This document shows positions 10,385-18,618 of a DNA stretch of 32,806 bases, piece after piece. The stretch covers positions 1 to 32,806 of the forward strand of contig JALSHD010000017.1 in NCBI GenBank assembly GCA_026982395.1. Reading direction: 5' to 3'. The notes below the pieces were generated by a model. That model had not been told where the DNA came from, made no database searches, and saw nothing but the letters and a program-made list of their open reading frames with translations. The stretch comes from Chromatiales bacterium (GTDB lineage Bacteria > Pseudomonadota > Gammaproteobacteria > Thiohalospirales > Thiohalospiraceae). The position numbers were made by a program, and so were the translations under genes. Position 1 is the stretch's first letter. Every line of letters starts with the position of its first letter.

Positions 10385-10412
10385 TAAAGCCTGCTGATGA
10401 CTTGTCACCAGC
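10385..10412 (-). terminator. Probable terminator after the CARDB lipoprotein gene
   Basis: On the minus strand GCTGGTGAC-AA-GTCATCAGC forms a 9-bp stem (10393-10412, one G-T pair) followed by AGGCTTTATTT. It lies about 20 bp after the stop at 10434, where a Rho-independent terminator would be expected. The T stretch is interrupted, so strength is uncertain. Confidence 0.45.
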
Positions 10413-10433
10413 ATACAAGCATGCAGAAAGCAA

Positions 10434-11350
10434 CTACTCTGTGGCGCAAACATTATCAATCCAGAGCTCCTGGCCACCAATCCTGAGTCTTTGAACAGGG
10501 CCGGTGAGAACCCCTGTGCCACTCTTCCCGCCGGGAATGGGAGTCGATGATACATTAACGTGGATCCCGGCAATTGGTGATGGAACTGCTATAAGCTCAC
10601 CTGCATAGACCGGCGCAGGTTGTCCGTTGATACTGAAGTTCTCAAAGCCACCCAGATCCAGGTATTGAAAACTCACCTTCGAAACAGGAAAAGCTACACC
10701 GCTGAAATCAAACTCGAGATTAATGTTGTTAGCGCGAATCGTCTGCCCCCCCCGAATGGCTGTGGGGGAATTTCAATGCGTGCCTGGTTGAATGTTCCAC
10801 CTCCACTGACCCATCTGAAATCATGTACAGCCATTTTTATGCCGCTTGAAGATACAATCACTACATCACCCGGAACATTGCCAACAGGACTACCATACTC
10901 TGTGCCGGCAACCGGTGGCGGGCCGAAGTCAAAACATGCTACGCCGTGCGAGACTGGGACAGTTTTGGCGTTATTCTCTTCATTGGATTCCTTCACCATA
11001 TTTTTGGGATCAACTAATACCGAGATCTGATAAACATTCCCTAAGTTTTGATTATCGGGATGCGCAAGTGGTGCAAAATCCGCCTCCAATATAATCAAAC
11101 CCCCTTTACTGAGACCCGGCACACTATGGCTTACTTGTGGCCTGTGGTTTGACGACACCGGGTTCTCGTCTCCATTAAAGTAGACCAAAAAATTTTCCGC
11201 ATCCTTATTCCCAATATTGGCAATCTCGGCTTTTGCCTTTTTATTTGCGTCGTCCCAGGTTACATCCAAATTCTTCACAGTCAGATCTGGCGCACATCCC
11301 GCTAAAGCAAATGCCAAAAGAATGAACACAAGCATGATTAGACTCTTCAT
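10434..11350 (-). pseudogene. CARDB-domain lipoprotein, frameshifted at a G8 tract (broken or phase-variable)
   Basis: A surface or periplasmic lipoprotein interrupted by a one-base shift. The first part (from 11350) has a lipoprotein signal ending ALAGC (Cys19), then a CARDB-like adhesion domain with VDPKNMVKESNEENNAKTV, then CFDFGPPPVAGTEYGSPVG. After PQPFGG, at eight consecutive G on the minus strand (10746-10753), the frame runs into a stop at 10694. With nine (or six) G the reading continues as QTIRANNINLEFDFSG, then FQYLDLGGFENFSINGQP, and ends IDNVCATE at 10434, giving about 305 residues. Both halves fit one coherent extracellular protein. The start has AGGAGAAGG upstream. The shift may be a pseudogene, reversible slippage of the G tract, or a sequencing error; the sequence alone cannot tell. 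Confidence 0.8.
10746..10753. repeat. Homopolymer tract C8/G8 at the frameshift of the CARDB lipoprotein
   Basis: Eight C on the plus strand lie exactly where the two halves of the lipoprotein change frame. Poly-G/C tracts of this length are prone to slippage; one added base restores a 305-residue protein. Confidence 0.9.
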
Positions 11351-12100
11351 AACCTTCTCCTCAATCCTTGGTAATTAAGCATAAAACCAACTATCAACTA
11401 TTTGAGAAAAGCAGAGCTCCAGATACACAGACACAAATATCACCTCGTTACAGATATTCGCCTGAAAGCAGGTGGAACGATAGGATAAAAATGACAACTC
11501 GATTTTTTGCAATCGCTTCTTCCCGAACATAATCCATTCCAGATAGCGCCTTTAACTCATTTAGAGAATAGATGAGAATACACGTGAGTGGTTAGGATTT
11601 TTTTGCAACCCAGCGGTACTTTTTTCAATGCTGTTTGTCCCACTCGGAAAAACAGCGTCCCAATTGGAGATTACAATCAGGGATATAACCCTCTCACTTA
11701 CCTTCAGGAAGTGACAGCAGCGTAGAAAAACCGGAAAGAAGTGATTTTTTAACCCTCAATTGATTACCAAGCAATACAGGGAGCGTGGCAATAGATTAAT
11801 TGTTGTTTATCTGTTTTCCTATTCTGCCCAAGCTGTTTTCCCGACGACCAAATAAATCTCCCGCCTGGTAAAATAGCGCATAGTGCACGTACTATTGCGT
11901 GCATGGCTTGCAGGCAGATGCCACCCCGAAAATAGCGTGTTCACTATAGTCCTTCCCCGTATTAGACTATCGCGGATAGTCTTCCGTAGAGGGGAGTTCC
12001 AGATAAAATGGATGAGGACGTAAAAGCAGGTGTGGGCGTTGGGCGTGGTACAGCGCTCGCAAGAAGACAACTCACCCAACAAACCACTCAACTGGATAAC
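11351..12100. other. Region without a convincing gene before mobA; two hairpins
   Basis: About 750 bp between the divergent lipoprotein gene and mobA, AT-rich in its first half. No open frame resembles a protein. Two hairpins occur close together: TGCACG-TACTATTG-CGTGCA at about 11884-11903, and an 8-bp perfect stem with a 3-base loop, AGACTATC-GCG-GATAGTCT, at about 11963-11983. They are in the likely 5' leader of mobA. They do not match the molybdenum-cofactor riboswitch pattern as I know it. Confidence 0.45.
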
Positions 12101-12700
12101 ATGCCAACAGACTTAGATATCACAGCAATCATCCTGGCCGGAGGTCAGGCAACCCGCATGGGCGGTGAAGACAAGGGGCTGATCCTGCTTGATGGACGCC
12201 CGATGCTGGAACATGTGCTGGAGCGGATCCGTCCACAGGTGGATCAGATTATCATCAATGCCAATCGCAACCAGGAAACCTATGATGATTTTGGTTGGCC
12301 GGTGATCAGTGACAATGACCGTGACTACCGCGGCCCGTTGTCCGGTATCGCCGCGGTGATGCAATTAGCCGCCAGTCGCTATTTTGTCAGTGTGCCGTGC
12401 GATGCCCCGCTACTTCCCAGGGATCTGACCGGACGGCTCCATGATGCGCTGGAAGGTACCAGTGCCGTATCTGCCGTAGCTGACAGCGGGGAGTCGATTC
12501 AACCGGTGTTTGCGCTGTTCAAAAAAAGCGCTGAACCGGCACTCAAGCATTTTATTCAGGCCGGCGAAAGCAAGGTTCGCCTCTGGCACCGTCAGAACAG
12601 CAGCATTGTCGTGGATTTCTCCGATACGCCAGAGGCGTTTCTCAACATCAACACGCCCAAGCAGCTGCACGCCATCGAAGCGCGGTTAAGAAACCGCTGA
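12101..12700 (+). CDS. mobA: Molybdenum cofactor guanylyltransferase MobA
   Basis: Cytoplasmic enzyme that joins GMP from GTP to molybdopterin-Mo to make the bis-MGD cofactor of DMSO-reductase-type enzymes. From the ATG at 12101 it has 199 residues, close to family length. The nucleotide-binding signature AIILAGGQATRMGGEDKGL is at the N-terminus, followed by DGRPMLEHVLERI, then GPLSGIAA and VPCDAPLLP, all typical. An upstream in-frame ATG at 12008 would add 31 residues unlike MobA; neither start has a strong ribosome binding site, so the start is chosen by family length. ispG follows after 44 bp. No other molybdenum gene or molybdoenzyme is in the window. Confidence 0.92.
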   Translation: MPTDLDITAIILAGGQATRMGGEDKGLILLDGRPMLEHVLERIRPQVDQIIINANRNQETYDDFGWPVISDNDRDYRGPLSGIAAVMQLAASRYFVSVPCDAPLLPRDLTGRLHDALEGTSAVSAVADSGESIQPVFALFKKSAEPALKHFIQAGESKVRLWHRQNSSIVVDFSDTPEAFLNINTPKQLHAIEARLRNR

Positions 12701-12744
12701 CAATGGGTTAAAATACCCCCTGTTACCAATTATAGAAGAGCACT

Positions 12745-13974
12745 ATGTCCATCCCCAACAGAAAACGCCATCACACCGTGCCGGTAAAAGTTGCCCATGT
12801 CGCCGTCGGCGGCGATGCGCCGGTGGTGGTGCAGTCCATGACCAACACCGATACAGCGGACAGTGAGGCCACCGCCCGCCAGGTCGCCCAGCTGGCTGAA
12901 GCCGGTTCGGAGCTGGTACGCATTACGGTCAACAACGCCGAGGCGGCAAGCCAGGTGGCAAACATCCGCGAGCGGCTCGACAGCATGGGAGTGGACACTC
13001 CGCTGGTAGGGGATTTTCATTTCAACGGCCACAAGCTGCTGACGGATTTTCCGGAGTGCGCCGCGGCCCTGGCAAAGTACCGTATCAATCCCGGCAATGT
13101 GGGACGCGGTCAACGGGGTGACGACCAGTTCGCCGCGATGATTGAGATCGCCTGCAGATATGACAAACCGGTGCGTATCGGGGTCAACTGGGGCAGCCTG
13201 GATCAGGAGATGTTGAGCCGTCTGATGGATGAAAACGCCCGACTTGCGGAACCGAAACGACCCACCGAGGTGATGCATGAGGCGCTGATTCAATCTGCGC
13301 TGGAGAGCGCTGCCCGGGCCGAACAGCTGGGGCTGGGCCATGACCGGATCATTCTCTCCTGCAAGATGAGTGGCGTGCAGGATCTGATCAGCGTCTATCG
13401 TGAACTAGCCAGCCGTTGCGACTATCCCCTGCACCTGGGCCTGACCGAAGCGGGCATGGGCTCCAAGGGGATCGTTGCCTCCACGGCGGCGCTGTCCATC
13501 CTGCTGCAGGAGGGAATCGGCGACACCATCCGCATCTCCCTCACTCCGGAACCGGGCGGCTGCCGCACCGGTGAGGTGACTGTTGCCCAGGAGATCCTGC
13601 AAAGCCTGGGATTGCGTGCATTCACCCCGATGGTAGTTGCCTGCCCGGGCTGCGGCCGCACCACCAGCACCTTCTTCCAGCAGTTGGCCGGGGATATCCA
13701 GCAACATATCCGCCAACAGATGCCAATCTGGCGCCAGCGCTATCCCGGTGTTGAAAAAATGAATGTGGCAGTGATGGGCTGCGTGGTCAACGGCCCGGGA
13801 GAGAGCAAACACGCCGATATTGGCATCAGCCTGCCCGGTACGGGAGAGATACCCGTCGCGCCGGTCTACATCAACGGAAAAAAAACCGTGACACTGAAAG
13901 GGGATTCAATCGCCAAAGAGTTTCAGCAGATGGTAGATGAGTATGTGCATACCCGCTACAGTAACAAATCATAA
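12745..13974 (+). CDS. ispG: 4-hydroxy-3-methylbut-2-enyl diphosphate synthase IspG (GcpE)
   Basis: [4Fe-4S] enzyme of the MEP isoprenoid pathway that converts methylerythritol cyclodiphosphate to HMBPP using reduced flavodoxin or ferredoxin. It has 409 residues; the TIM-barrel half begins [18 protein letters not shown] and carries [12 protein letters not shown] and INPGNVG. The C-terminal cluster domain has the three ligand cysteines Cys300 and Cys303 (CPGCGR) and Cys346 (GCVVNGPGE). It is longer than the roughly 370-residue E. coli form, the extra length lying mostly between TSTFFQQLA and MNVAVMGC. The ATG has AGAAGAG just upstream. ispG usually lies between the pilW/rodZ region and hisS in gammaproteobacteria, so here it has been moved. 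Confidence 0.96.
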   Translation: MSIPNRKRHHTVPVKVAHVAVGGDAPVVVQSMTNTDTADSEATARQVAQLAEAGSELVRITVNNAEAASQVANIRERLDSMGVDTPLVGDFHFNGHKLLTDFPECAAALAKYRINPGNVGRGQRGDDQFAAMIEIACRYDKPVRIGVNWGSLDQEMLSRLMDENARLAEPKRPTEVMHEALIQSALESAARAEQLGLGHDRIILSCKMSGVQDLISVYRELASRCDYPLHLGLTEAGMGSKGIVASTAALSILLQEGIGDTIRISLTPEPGGCRTGEVTVAQEILQSLGLRAFTPMVVACPGCGRTTSTFFQQLAGDIQQHIRQQMPIWRQRYPGVEKMNVAVMGCVVNGPGESKHADIGISLPGTGEIPVAPVYINGKKTVTLKGDSIAKEFQQMVDEYVHTRYSNKS

Positions 13975-14083
13975 GAGAATATAGCCCCCCTCTTTTTCCC
14001 TTTCATGGTGAATAATTCTCTTTGTAGTATACTTGCCTGTTCAGCAATGCCCCGTTGGTTTACTAATGATCCGGAGTTTACGT

Positions 14084-16147
14084 ATGACACTATCCAGTTC
14101 AGTGGTCGATTTTGAAGAGATAGAACGTTACGAATCAGGTCTGCAATCTTTTCTGGACGGCAGCATGGATGCCGACCGATTCATGGCATTTCGTCTGCAG
14201 CACGGTATTTATGGACAGCGCCAGCCGGGGCTTCATATGGTACGCATCAAACTTCCCGGAGGGCAGCTTGTCCCCCCCCAGCTGGATGCCATTGCCGACA
14301 TCGTGGAGCAATATTCCGGGCATGACAAGGCCGACATAACCACGCGCCAAGACATTCAACTCCACCACGTCCCGGTTGCCGATACAGGCAAGGTAATGCG
14401 TAAACTGGGAGAGGCCGGACTAACCACTCGCGAAGCTTGTGGAAACACGGTTCGAAACATTACCAAATGCCATCTGGCAGGCGTCTGCCCCAAAGAACAT
14501 GTGGATGTGGAACCATTTGTTCAGGCCGCGCTGCGCCGCTTTCTGCGTAACCCGCTCACCCAGGCCATGCCGCGCAAATTCAAGTTCAGTTTCTCCGGCT
14601 GTGAGCAGGATTGCGCACAAGGGATGATCAACGATATCGGCATCATCGCAACAAGAAAAGATGGCCGCCCCGGTTTCAGAATTCTTGCAGGCGGTGGACT
14701 GGGACACAAACCACGCCACGCCATCGTTCTTGAAAATTTTATTGAAGAAAGCGAACTGCTGCCAACCGTCGAGGCCATTCTCGCGCTTCACAATCGTTAT
14801 TCTGATCGAAAACGCCGCGCCAAATCAAGGCTCAAATTCCTGGTCGAGCGGTTTGGTGAAGCCGGGTTTCTGGAAAAGTACCGGGAGGAACTTTCCCGCA
14901 CCCGCGCTGCATTTGAAAATGAAGCCATGCCTGCCGGTAACTGGTCGGAAGCAGGCGACGGCAACCAGCCAATACCTCAGGTCAACCTGAGAACGGTAAT
15001 GGAACAGAAACAGACCGGGCTTTTTGTTTTCCCCATCAGTGTTCCGCTGGGCGAACTTAACATCGGGCAGCTGCGTGGTATTGCACAATACGCTACGGAA
15101 CTTGGAGTTGAAGACATTCGTTGTACCCAGGAGCAGAATCTGTTGCTGGTCAATGTTGCCGAAACTGCTGTTGAAGAACTGCGCAACCGAATCGCGACAC
15201 TTGAACTGGGTGAACCCAGGGCGGGAGACAACATCGTCTCCTGCCCGGGCACCTCAACCTGCCGGCTTGGCATTACTGCTTCAAAAAAAGCCGCTCCCAA
15301 ACTGAGTGGAGGCAGTCATGATCTGCGGCTGCGGGTCAGTGGTTGCCACAACGGTTGCGCCCAGCCGGAAACAGGTGACATCGGAATCTATGGCGAAGGA
15401 AAACGCATTCAGGGACGTCTGATCCCCCACTACCAGATCTATTTTGGCGGTGACGGAAGCGGTAACGGCGAACTGGGTATCAAGGGACCAACCATCCCCG
15501 CCATGCTGATTGGGACCGCAGTAAGGAGAATGCATCAGACCTATGATCGGGAGCGCGAGCAAAACGAAACATTTTTTACCTGGAGCAGACGCAAAGGCGC
15601 AGAGTTTTTTGCCAACCTGCTAAGCGATCTCAAAGAGATTACCGCCGATGATCTGGATTTTCTGGCACGGGACCATGGCGAAAGCGAACAGTTCCGGGTG
15701 GAACAGTTCGGTGGTGGCGAATGTGCCGGCGCAGATCAGGGCGTCGTTGCTGCCAACTTTGCAGAAGCTGCCCACGAGCGCAACTACCGTATCGCCTTTG
15801 TGATGCAGCGTAAATATGATGACGCTATCGAGTGTGCAGAGCAGATGCTGCGTCTGCTGGGCAGGTCGCTGCAGTTTCTTCTTGATCAGCCTCAATCCGA
15901 TACCCTGGAGGAGATTGCCGCACAACTGCAGGAAGGTCCACCAGAGGCTGCAGAAGCGGGTAAGGAGTTGATTGGAATCGTCGCTGAACTGGACGCACTG
16001 AAAGGCGACTCATTTGATGAGCCCAGGTTTGGTCAATTAACCGAACGGATGGACGGATGGATGTGGAAAGCAGCCGGGATCTGCCAGAAGCTGGATCCAC
16101 AACTGGACCTGGCCGCTACACTGCCAACACCGATTGGTCACAAATAA
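14084..16147 (+). CDS. Siroheme nitrite/sulfite reductase with extra helical C-terminal domain
   Basis: Assimilatory-type reductase of 687 residues that reduces sulfite to sulfide or nitrite to ammonium at siroheme coupled to a 4Fe-4S cluster. It has the two-fold repeat of ferredoxin-like and NIR_SIR halves. The second half carries the complete cluster motif: Cys387 and Cys393 (CPGTSTC), Cys421 and Cys425 (SGCHNGCAQ). The first half keeps a degenerate counterpart: Cys119 and Cys129 (ACGNTVRNITKC), Cys173 and Cys177 (GCEQDC). From about residue 540 an extra helical domain contains QFGGGECAGADQG and AFVMQRKYDDAIECAEQML, perhaps HEPN-like. The ATG at 14084 has CGGAG about 7 bases upstream. Substrate cannot be decided; no cys or nir partner genes are adjacent. 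Confidence 0.88.
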   Translation: MTLSSSVVDFEEIERYESGLQSFLDGSMDADRFMAFRLQHGIYGQRQPGLHMVRIKLPGGQLVPPQLDAIADIVEQYSGHDKADITTRQDIQLHHVPVADTGKVMRKLGEAGLTTREACGNTVRNITKCHLAGVCPKEHVDVEPFVQAALRRFLRNPLTQAMPRKFKFSFSGCEQDCAQGMINDIGIIATRKDGRPGFRILAGGGLGHKPRHAIVLENFIEESELLPTVEAILALHNRYSDRKRRAKSRLKFLVERFGEAGFLEKYREELSRTRAAFENEAMPAGNWSEAGDGNQPIPQVNLRTVMEQKQTGLFVFPISVPLGELNIGQLRGIAQYATELGVEDIRCTQEQNLLLVNVAETAVEELRNRIATLELGEPRAGDNIVSCPGTSTCRLGITASKKAAPKLSGGSHDLRLRVSGCHNGCAQPETGDIGIYGEGKRIQGRLIPHYQIYFGGDGSGNGELGIKGPTIPAMLIGTAVRRMHQTYDREREQNETFFTWSRRKGAEFFANLLSDLKEITADDLDFLARDHGESEQFRVEQFGGGECAGADQGVVAANFAEAAHERNYRIAFVMQRKYDDAIECAEQMLRLLGRSLQFLLDQPQSDTLEEIAAQLQEGPPEAAEAGKELIGIVAELDALKGDSFDEPRFGQLTERMDGWMWKAAGICQKLDPQLDLAATLPTPIGHK

Positions 16148-16163
16148 GCCTGGCTTTCCACTC

Positions 16164-16191
16164 TGCTGGATGGTGCTTGCGCCATCCAGCA
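16164..16191 (+). terminator. Probable terminator after the nitrite/sulfite reductase gene
   Basis: TGCTGGATGG (16164-16173) pairs perfectly with CCATCCAGCA (16182-16191) around an 8-base loop, followed by CTTCCTTTG. It starts 17 bp after the stop codon. The stem is strong; the T tail is short and interrupted. Confidence 0.6.
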
Positions 16192-16311
16192 CTTCCTTTG
16201 ATTAGCCCCAAAATCTGCAACACAAATCCAGCCATCTGGCAACGTTCCATTTTTGCCGAATAAAACACAGCACTATCCTCTCCGGTTTGTAAAAAAATAT
16301 TAAAGAACCAA

Positions 16312-16349
16312 ATTTGCCTGCCGATATCAAAGGGCATAGGCAAGCAAAT
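16312..16349 (+). promoter_or_regulatory. Imperfect dyad upstream of transaldolase
   Basis: ATTTGCCTGCC (16312-16322) and GGCAAGCAAAT (16339-16349) are inverted copies with one mismatch, separated by 16 bases, 33 bp before the transaldolase start. It could be an operator or an mRNA leader hairpin. No known regulator site was recognised. Confidence 0.35.
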
Positions 16350-16381
16350 ATTGGTGTCACACAACCGGAGCATGATAGACA

Positions 16382-17530
16382 ATGAAGAACAACCCCATTA
16401 AAGCCCTGCCCTCTCTGGGCCAAAGCATTTGGTATGACAACATCCAGAGGAGCATGTTGCGTTCCGGTGAGTTGAACCGGTTAATTGAGGAAGATGACCT
16501 GCGTGGTGTCACTACCAACCCTGCAATCTTCCAGAAAGCGATCGCCGAAAGCAATGACTACGATGACTCGCTGGCTCACCTCTGCCGTGAATTCCCCGGT
16601 CAGTCGTACGAAGAACATTTTGTCTCTCTGGCCATTGAAGACATTCAGGAAACAGCCGATATCCTGCGTCCAGTTTATGACCGCACCCAGGGCGAAGATG
16701 GCATGGTCAGCATTGAGGTCTCACCACTTCTGGCCTATGACACCGATGGCAGCATCGCGGAAGGAAAAGAGCTGTTTGCCCGCATTGGCCGTCCGAATGT
16801 GATGATCAAAATCCCTGCCACCAAGGCGGGAATTCCTGCCATCGAAGAGTTGATTGCATCCGGCATCAATGTCAACGCTACCCTGCTGTTTTCCGTCGAG
16901 CGTTATGTTGAAGTTGCCGAGGCCTATATCCGGGGCATCAGAAAGCGCTACGAAAAGGGAGCGGATATCAGCAGAATCGCCTCTGTGGCCAGCTTTTTCG
17001 TCAGCCGTGTTGACGCGGCTGTGGACAAGGCGCTGGCAGAACGCACCACCACCGCCAATAGCTGGGAACGCACCAAACTTGACTCACTGGGCGGAAAGGT
17101 CGCCGTTGCCAACGCAAAAATCGCCTACCTGCGTTACCAGAAACTGTTCTCTGAGTCCCACTTCGGTGACCTGCATAAGGCAGGCGCATTGAATCAGCGC
17201 CTGCTGTGGGCCAGCACCGGTTCCAAAAACCCGGCCTATAGTGACATTCTCTATGTCCAGTCACTGATTGGACCTGACACCGTAAATACCGTTCCACCTG
17301 CAACCTATGAAGCTTTCAAGGATCACGGCAGAGCCGAATCCACGCTGCTGCAGGGAATCGGTTATGCGGAAGATGTGCTCAATCAGGTGAAGGAGTTTGA
17401 TATTGATATGGATACCATCACCAGGCGCCTGGAAGAGGAAGGGGTTGCCGCTTTTGCCAAGGCATACAACGAACTGCTTGCTGCAATCGGCGAGAAGGGC
17501 GCCTTGCTGATACATAACAAGGCGTCATAA
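16382..17530 (+). CDS. tal: Transaldolase
   Basis: Pentose phosphate pathway enzyme moving a dihydroxyacetone unit from sedoheptulose 7-phosphate to glyceraldehyde 3-phosphate. It has 382 residues, the longer type typical of cyanobacteria, actinobacteria and many proteobacteria rather than the roughly 317-residue E. coli type. The Schiff-base lysine is Lys143 in VMIKIPATKAG. GVTTNPAIFQKAI near the N-terminus and SIEVSPLLAYDT are family signatures, as is SVASFFVSRVDAAVDK. The ATG at 16382 has CGGAG upstream with a rather long spacing of about 11 bases. It stands between a terminator and the PilZ gene. Complete and with normal active-site residues. Confidence 0.95.
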   Translation: MKNNPIKALPSLGQSIWYDNIQRSMLRSGELNRLIEEDDLRGVTTNPAIFQKAIAESNDYDDSLAHLCREFPGQSYEEHFVSLAIEDIQETADILRPVYDRTQGEDGMVSIEVSPLLAYDTDGSIAEGKELFARIGRPNVMIKIPATKAGIPAIEELIASGINVNATLLFSVERYVEVAEAYIRGIRKRYEKGADISRIASVASFFVSRVDAAVDKALAERTTTANSWERTKLDSLGGKVAVANAKIAYLRYQKLFSESHFGDLHKAGALNQRLLWASTGSKNPAYSDILYVQSLIGPDTVNTVPPATYEAFKDHGRAESTLLQGIGYAEDVLNQVKEFDIDMDTITRRLEEEGVAAFAKAYNELLAAIGEKGALLIHNKAS

Positions 17531-17556
17531 CAGAGGCGACAGACTATCTAACTAAT

Positions 17557-17590
17557 GGGCACCTCCAAAAAAGTACTTTTGAGGTGTCCC
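17557..17590 (+). other. Strong hairpin between transaldolase and the PilZ gene
   Basis: GGGCACCTC (17557-17565) pairs with GAGGTGTCCC (17581-17590) with one bulged base, and the inner AAAA and TTTT can extend the stem around AAGTAC. It lies 27 bp after the transaldolase stop and about 25 bp before the PilZ start. No T run follows, so it could be an RNA processing or stability element rather than a terminator. Confidence 0.55.
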
Positions 17591-17614
17591 AATGCCTGCT
17601 ACAGGAGGGGGCAT

Positions 17615-17941
17615 ATGGAGCATCGCAGAAGCATACGCCATGAGTTCGAACTTACTGTCGGGATCTATCATCGTGGCACCTGGGTGGGAACATGCCAAAC
17701 CAAAGATATCAGTACCGGTGGCATGTTCCTGAGAACCAAACCGGAATCTCTGAAAAGAAATTCCCTGATTGAAGTCACCTTTGACAGACCAGGAAGTAAC
17801 GGTGCAAAACGCTACCGGTTGCCATCTCTGGTTGTTCACGGAACAAATGGCGGTGTTGGTGTTATGTTCCGCAGCCAGAATACAGAAGCCCACGCAGCTC
17901 TTCGACAGCTCATCGCCAGAGAGGCTACACCACAACACTAA
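17615..17941 (+). CDS. Single-domain PilZ protein (putative cyclic-di-GMP receptor)
   Basis: Protein of 108 residues made of one PilZ domain. The c-di-GMP binding pattern is present: the basic motif as RRSIRHE (residues 4-10) and the second motif as DISTGGMFL. Later strands include LIEVTFDRPG and VVHGTNGGVGVMF. By family knowledge it would bind cyclic di-GMP and change motility, adhesion or polysaccharide output, but no partner is identified. The ATG at 17615 has AGGAGGGG immediately upstream, much better than an in-frame ATG at 17555 inside the hairpin. No diguanylate cyclase or phosphodiesterase gene is in the window. Confidence 0.88.
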   Translation: MEHRRSIRHEFELTVGIYHRGTWVGTCQTKDISTGGMFLRTKPESLKRNSLIEVTFDRPGSNGAKRYRLPSLVVHGTNGGVGVMFRSQNTEAHAALRQLIAREATPQH

Positions 17942-18119
17942 GTCCTCCCCGCACATGGAAGTGCCCTTTCCCTCCGCCATCACCGGATTGCGGGCATCAT
18001 AACGTCCGCCTGTCAAAAAATCCTTTTCCAACCTCTTGTTTTCCACCCGGGGCATGCTCATATATATAGGTGCATTGGCTTTATTGTACGGGCAAAAAAC
18101 AATTCAAGAGGAAAGAAGA

Positions 18120-18617
18120 ATGCGTAACTACCTTGTAGTGGCAGCCGACGGGGCAAGGACTCGTTTTTTCAAGCTGGTTCCTGCCGAGTTTCCGGAACTG
18201 GAATCGGGTCCCAATCTCGTTGAGCTCGAGGATCTTGTCAATCCCGAGATAGATGAAAAGGGACGGGAACTGTGGAGCGATCTGAAAACCGGCCGCGGCA
18301 AGGCACCGGGAGAGGGTCCCGCCCACGGTTACGATGACCATCGCGACCGTCACAGGGATGAGATTGAAAGGCGCTTCGCCCGGCTGACGGGCGAGGAGAT
18401 CATCAACAGAACCACCCGGCAAAAGGTGGATGTGCTGATAGTCGCGGCGGAAAGCAGAATGTTGGGAATGCTGCGCGATACCTTCGAAAAAAAACTGCCG
18501 GCGGAGACGAGACTGACAGAGCGCGCTGAAGATCTCAGCAAACTGGACTCTCTGGAGCTCCACGCCCATTTGGCAAAAGAGGGCCTGTTGCCTCCCCGCA
18601 AGCCGCCCCAAGGTTGA
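18120..18617 (+). CDS. Host_attach family protein
   Basis: Cytoplasmic protein of 165 residues similar to the family named after an Agrobacterium protein required for attachment to host cells. The family opens MRNYLVVAADGARTRFFKL and has a central acidic/basic linker (DDHRDRHRDEIERRF), then VDVLIVAAESRMLGMLRD and a C-terminal helix. The fold resembles release-factor-like domains; the biochemical activity is not established. The start at 18120 has AAGAGGAAAG upstream and a longer in-frame start at 18036 adds a segment without similarity. It ends one base before the convergent radA stop. An isolated gene; symbiosis should not be concluded from the family name. Confidence 0.85.
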   Translation: MRNYLVVAADGARTRFFKLVPAEFPELESGPNLVELEDLVNPEIDEKGRELWSDLKTGRGKAPGEGPAHGYDDHRDRHRDEIERRFARLTGEEIINRTTRQKVDVLIVAAESRMLGMLRDTFEKKLPAETRLTERAEDLSKLDSLELHAHLAKEGLLPPRKPPQG

Positions 18618-18618
18618 G

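Noticed and set aside
11819-12091. 90-codon minus-strand frame before mobA
   Set aside because: Overlaps the mobA leader, includes both hairpins and has no recognisable protein character.
12730-13341. 203-codon minus-strand frame opposite ispG
   Set aside because: Antisense shadow produced by the codon bias of ispG.
18120-18617. Host_attach protein as evidence of symbiosis or pathogenicity
   Set aside because: The family is widespread in free-living bacteria; its name comes from one Agrobacterium study.
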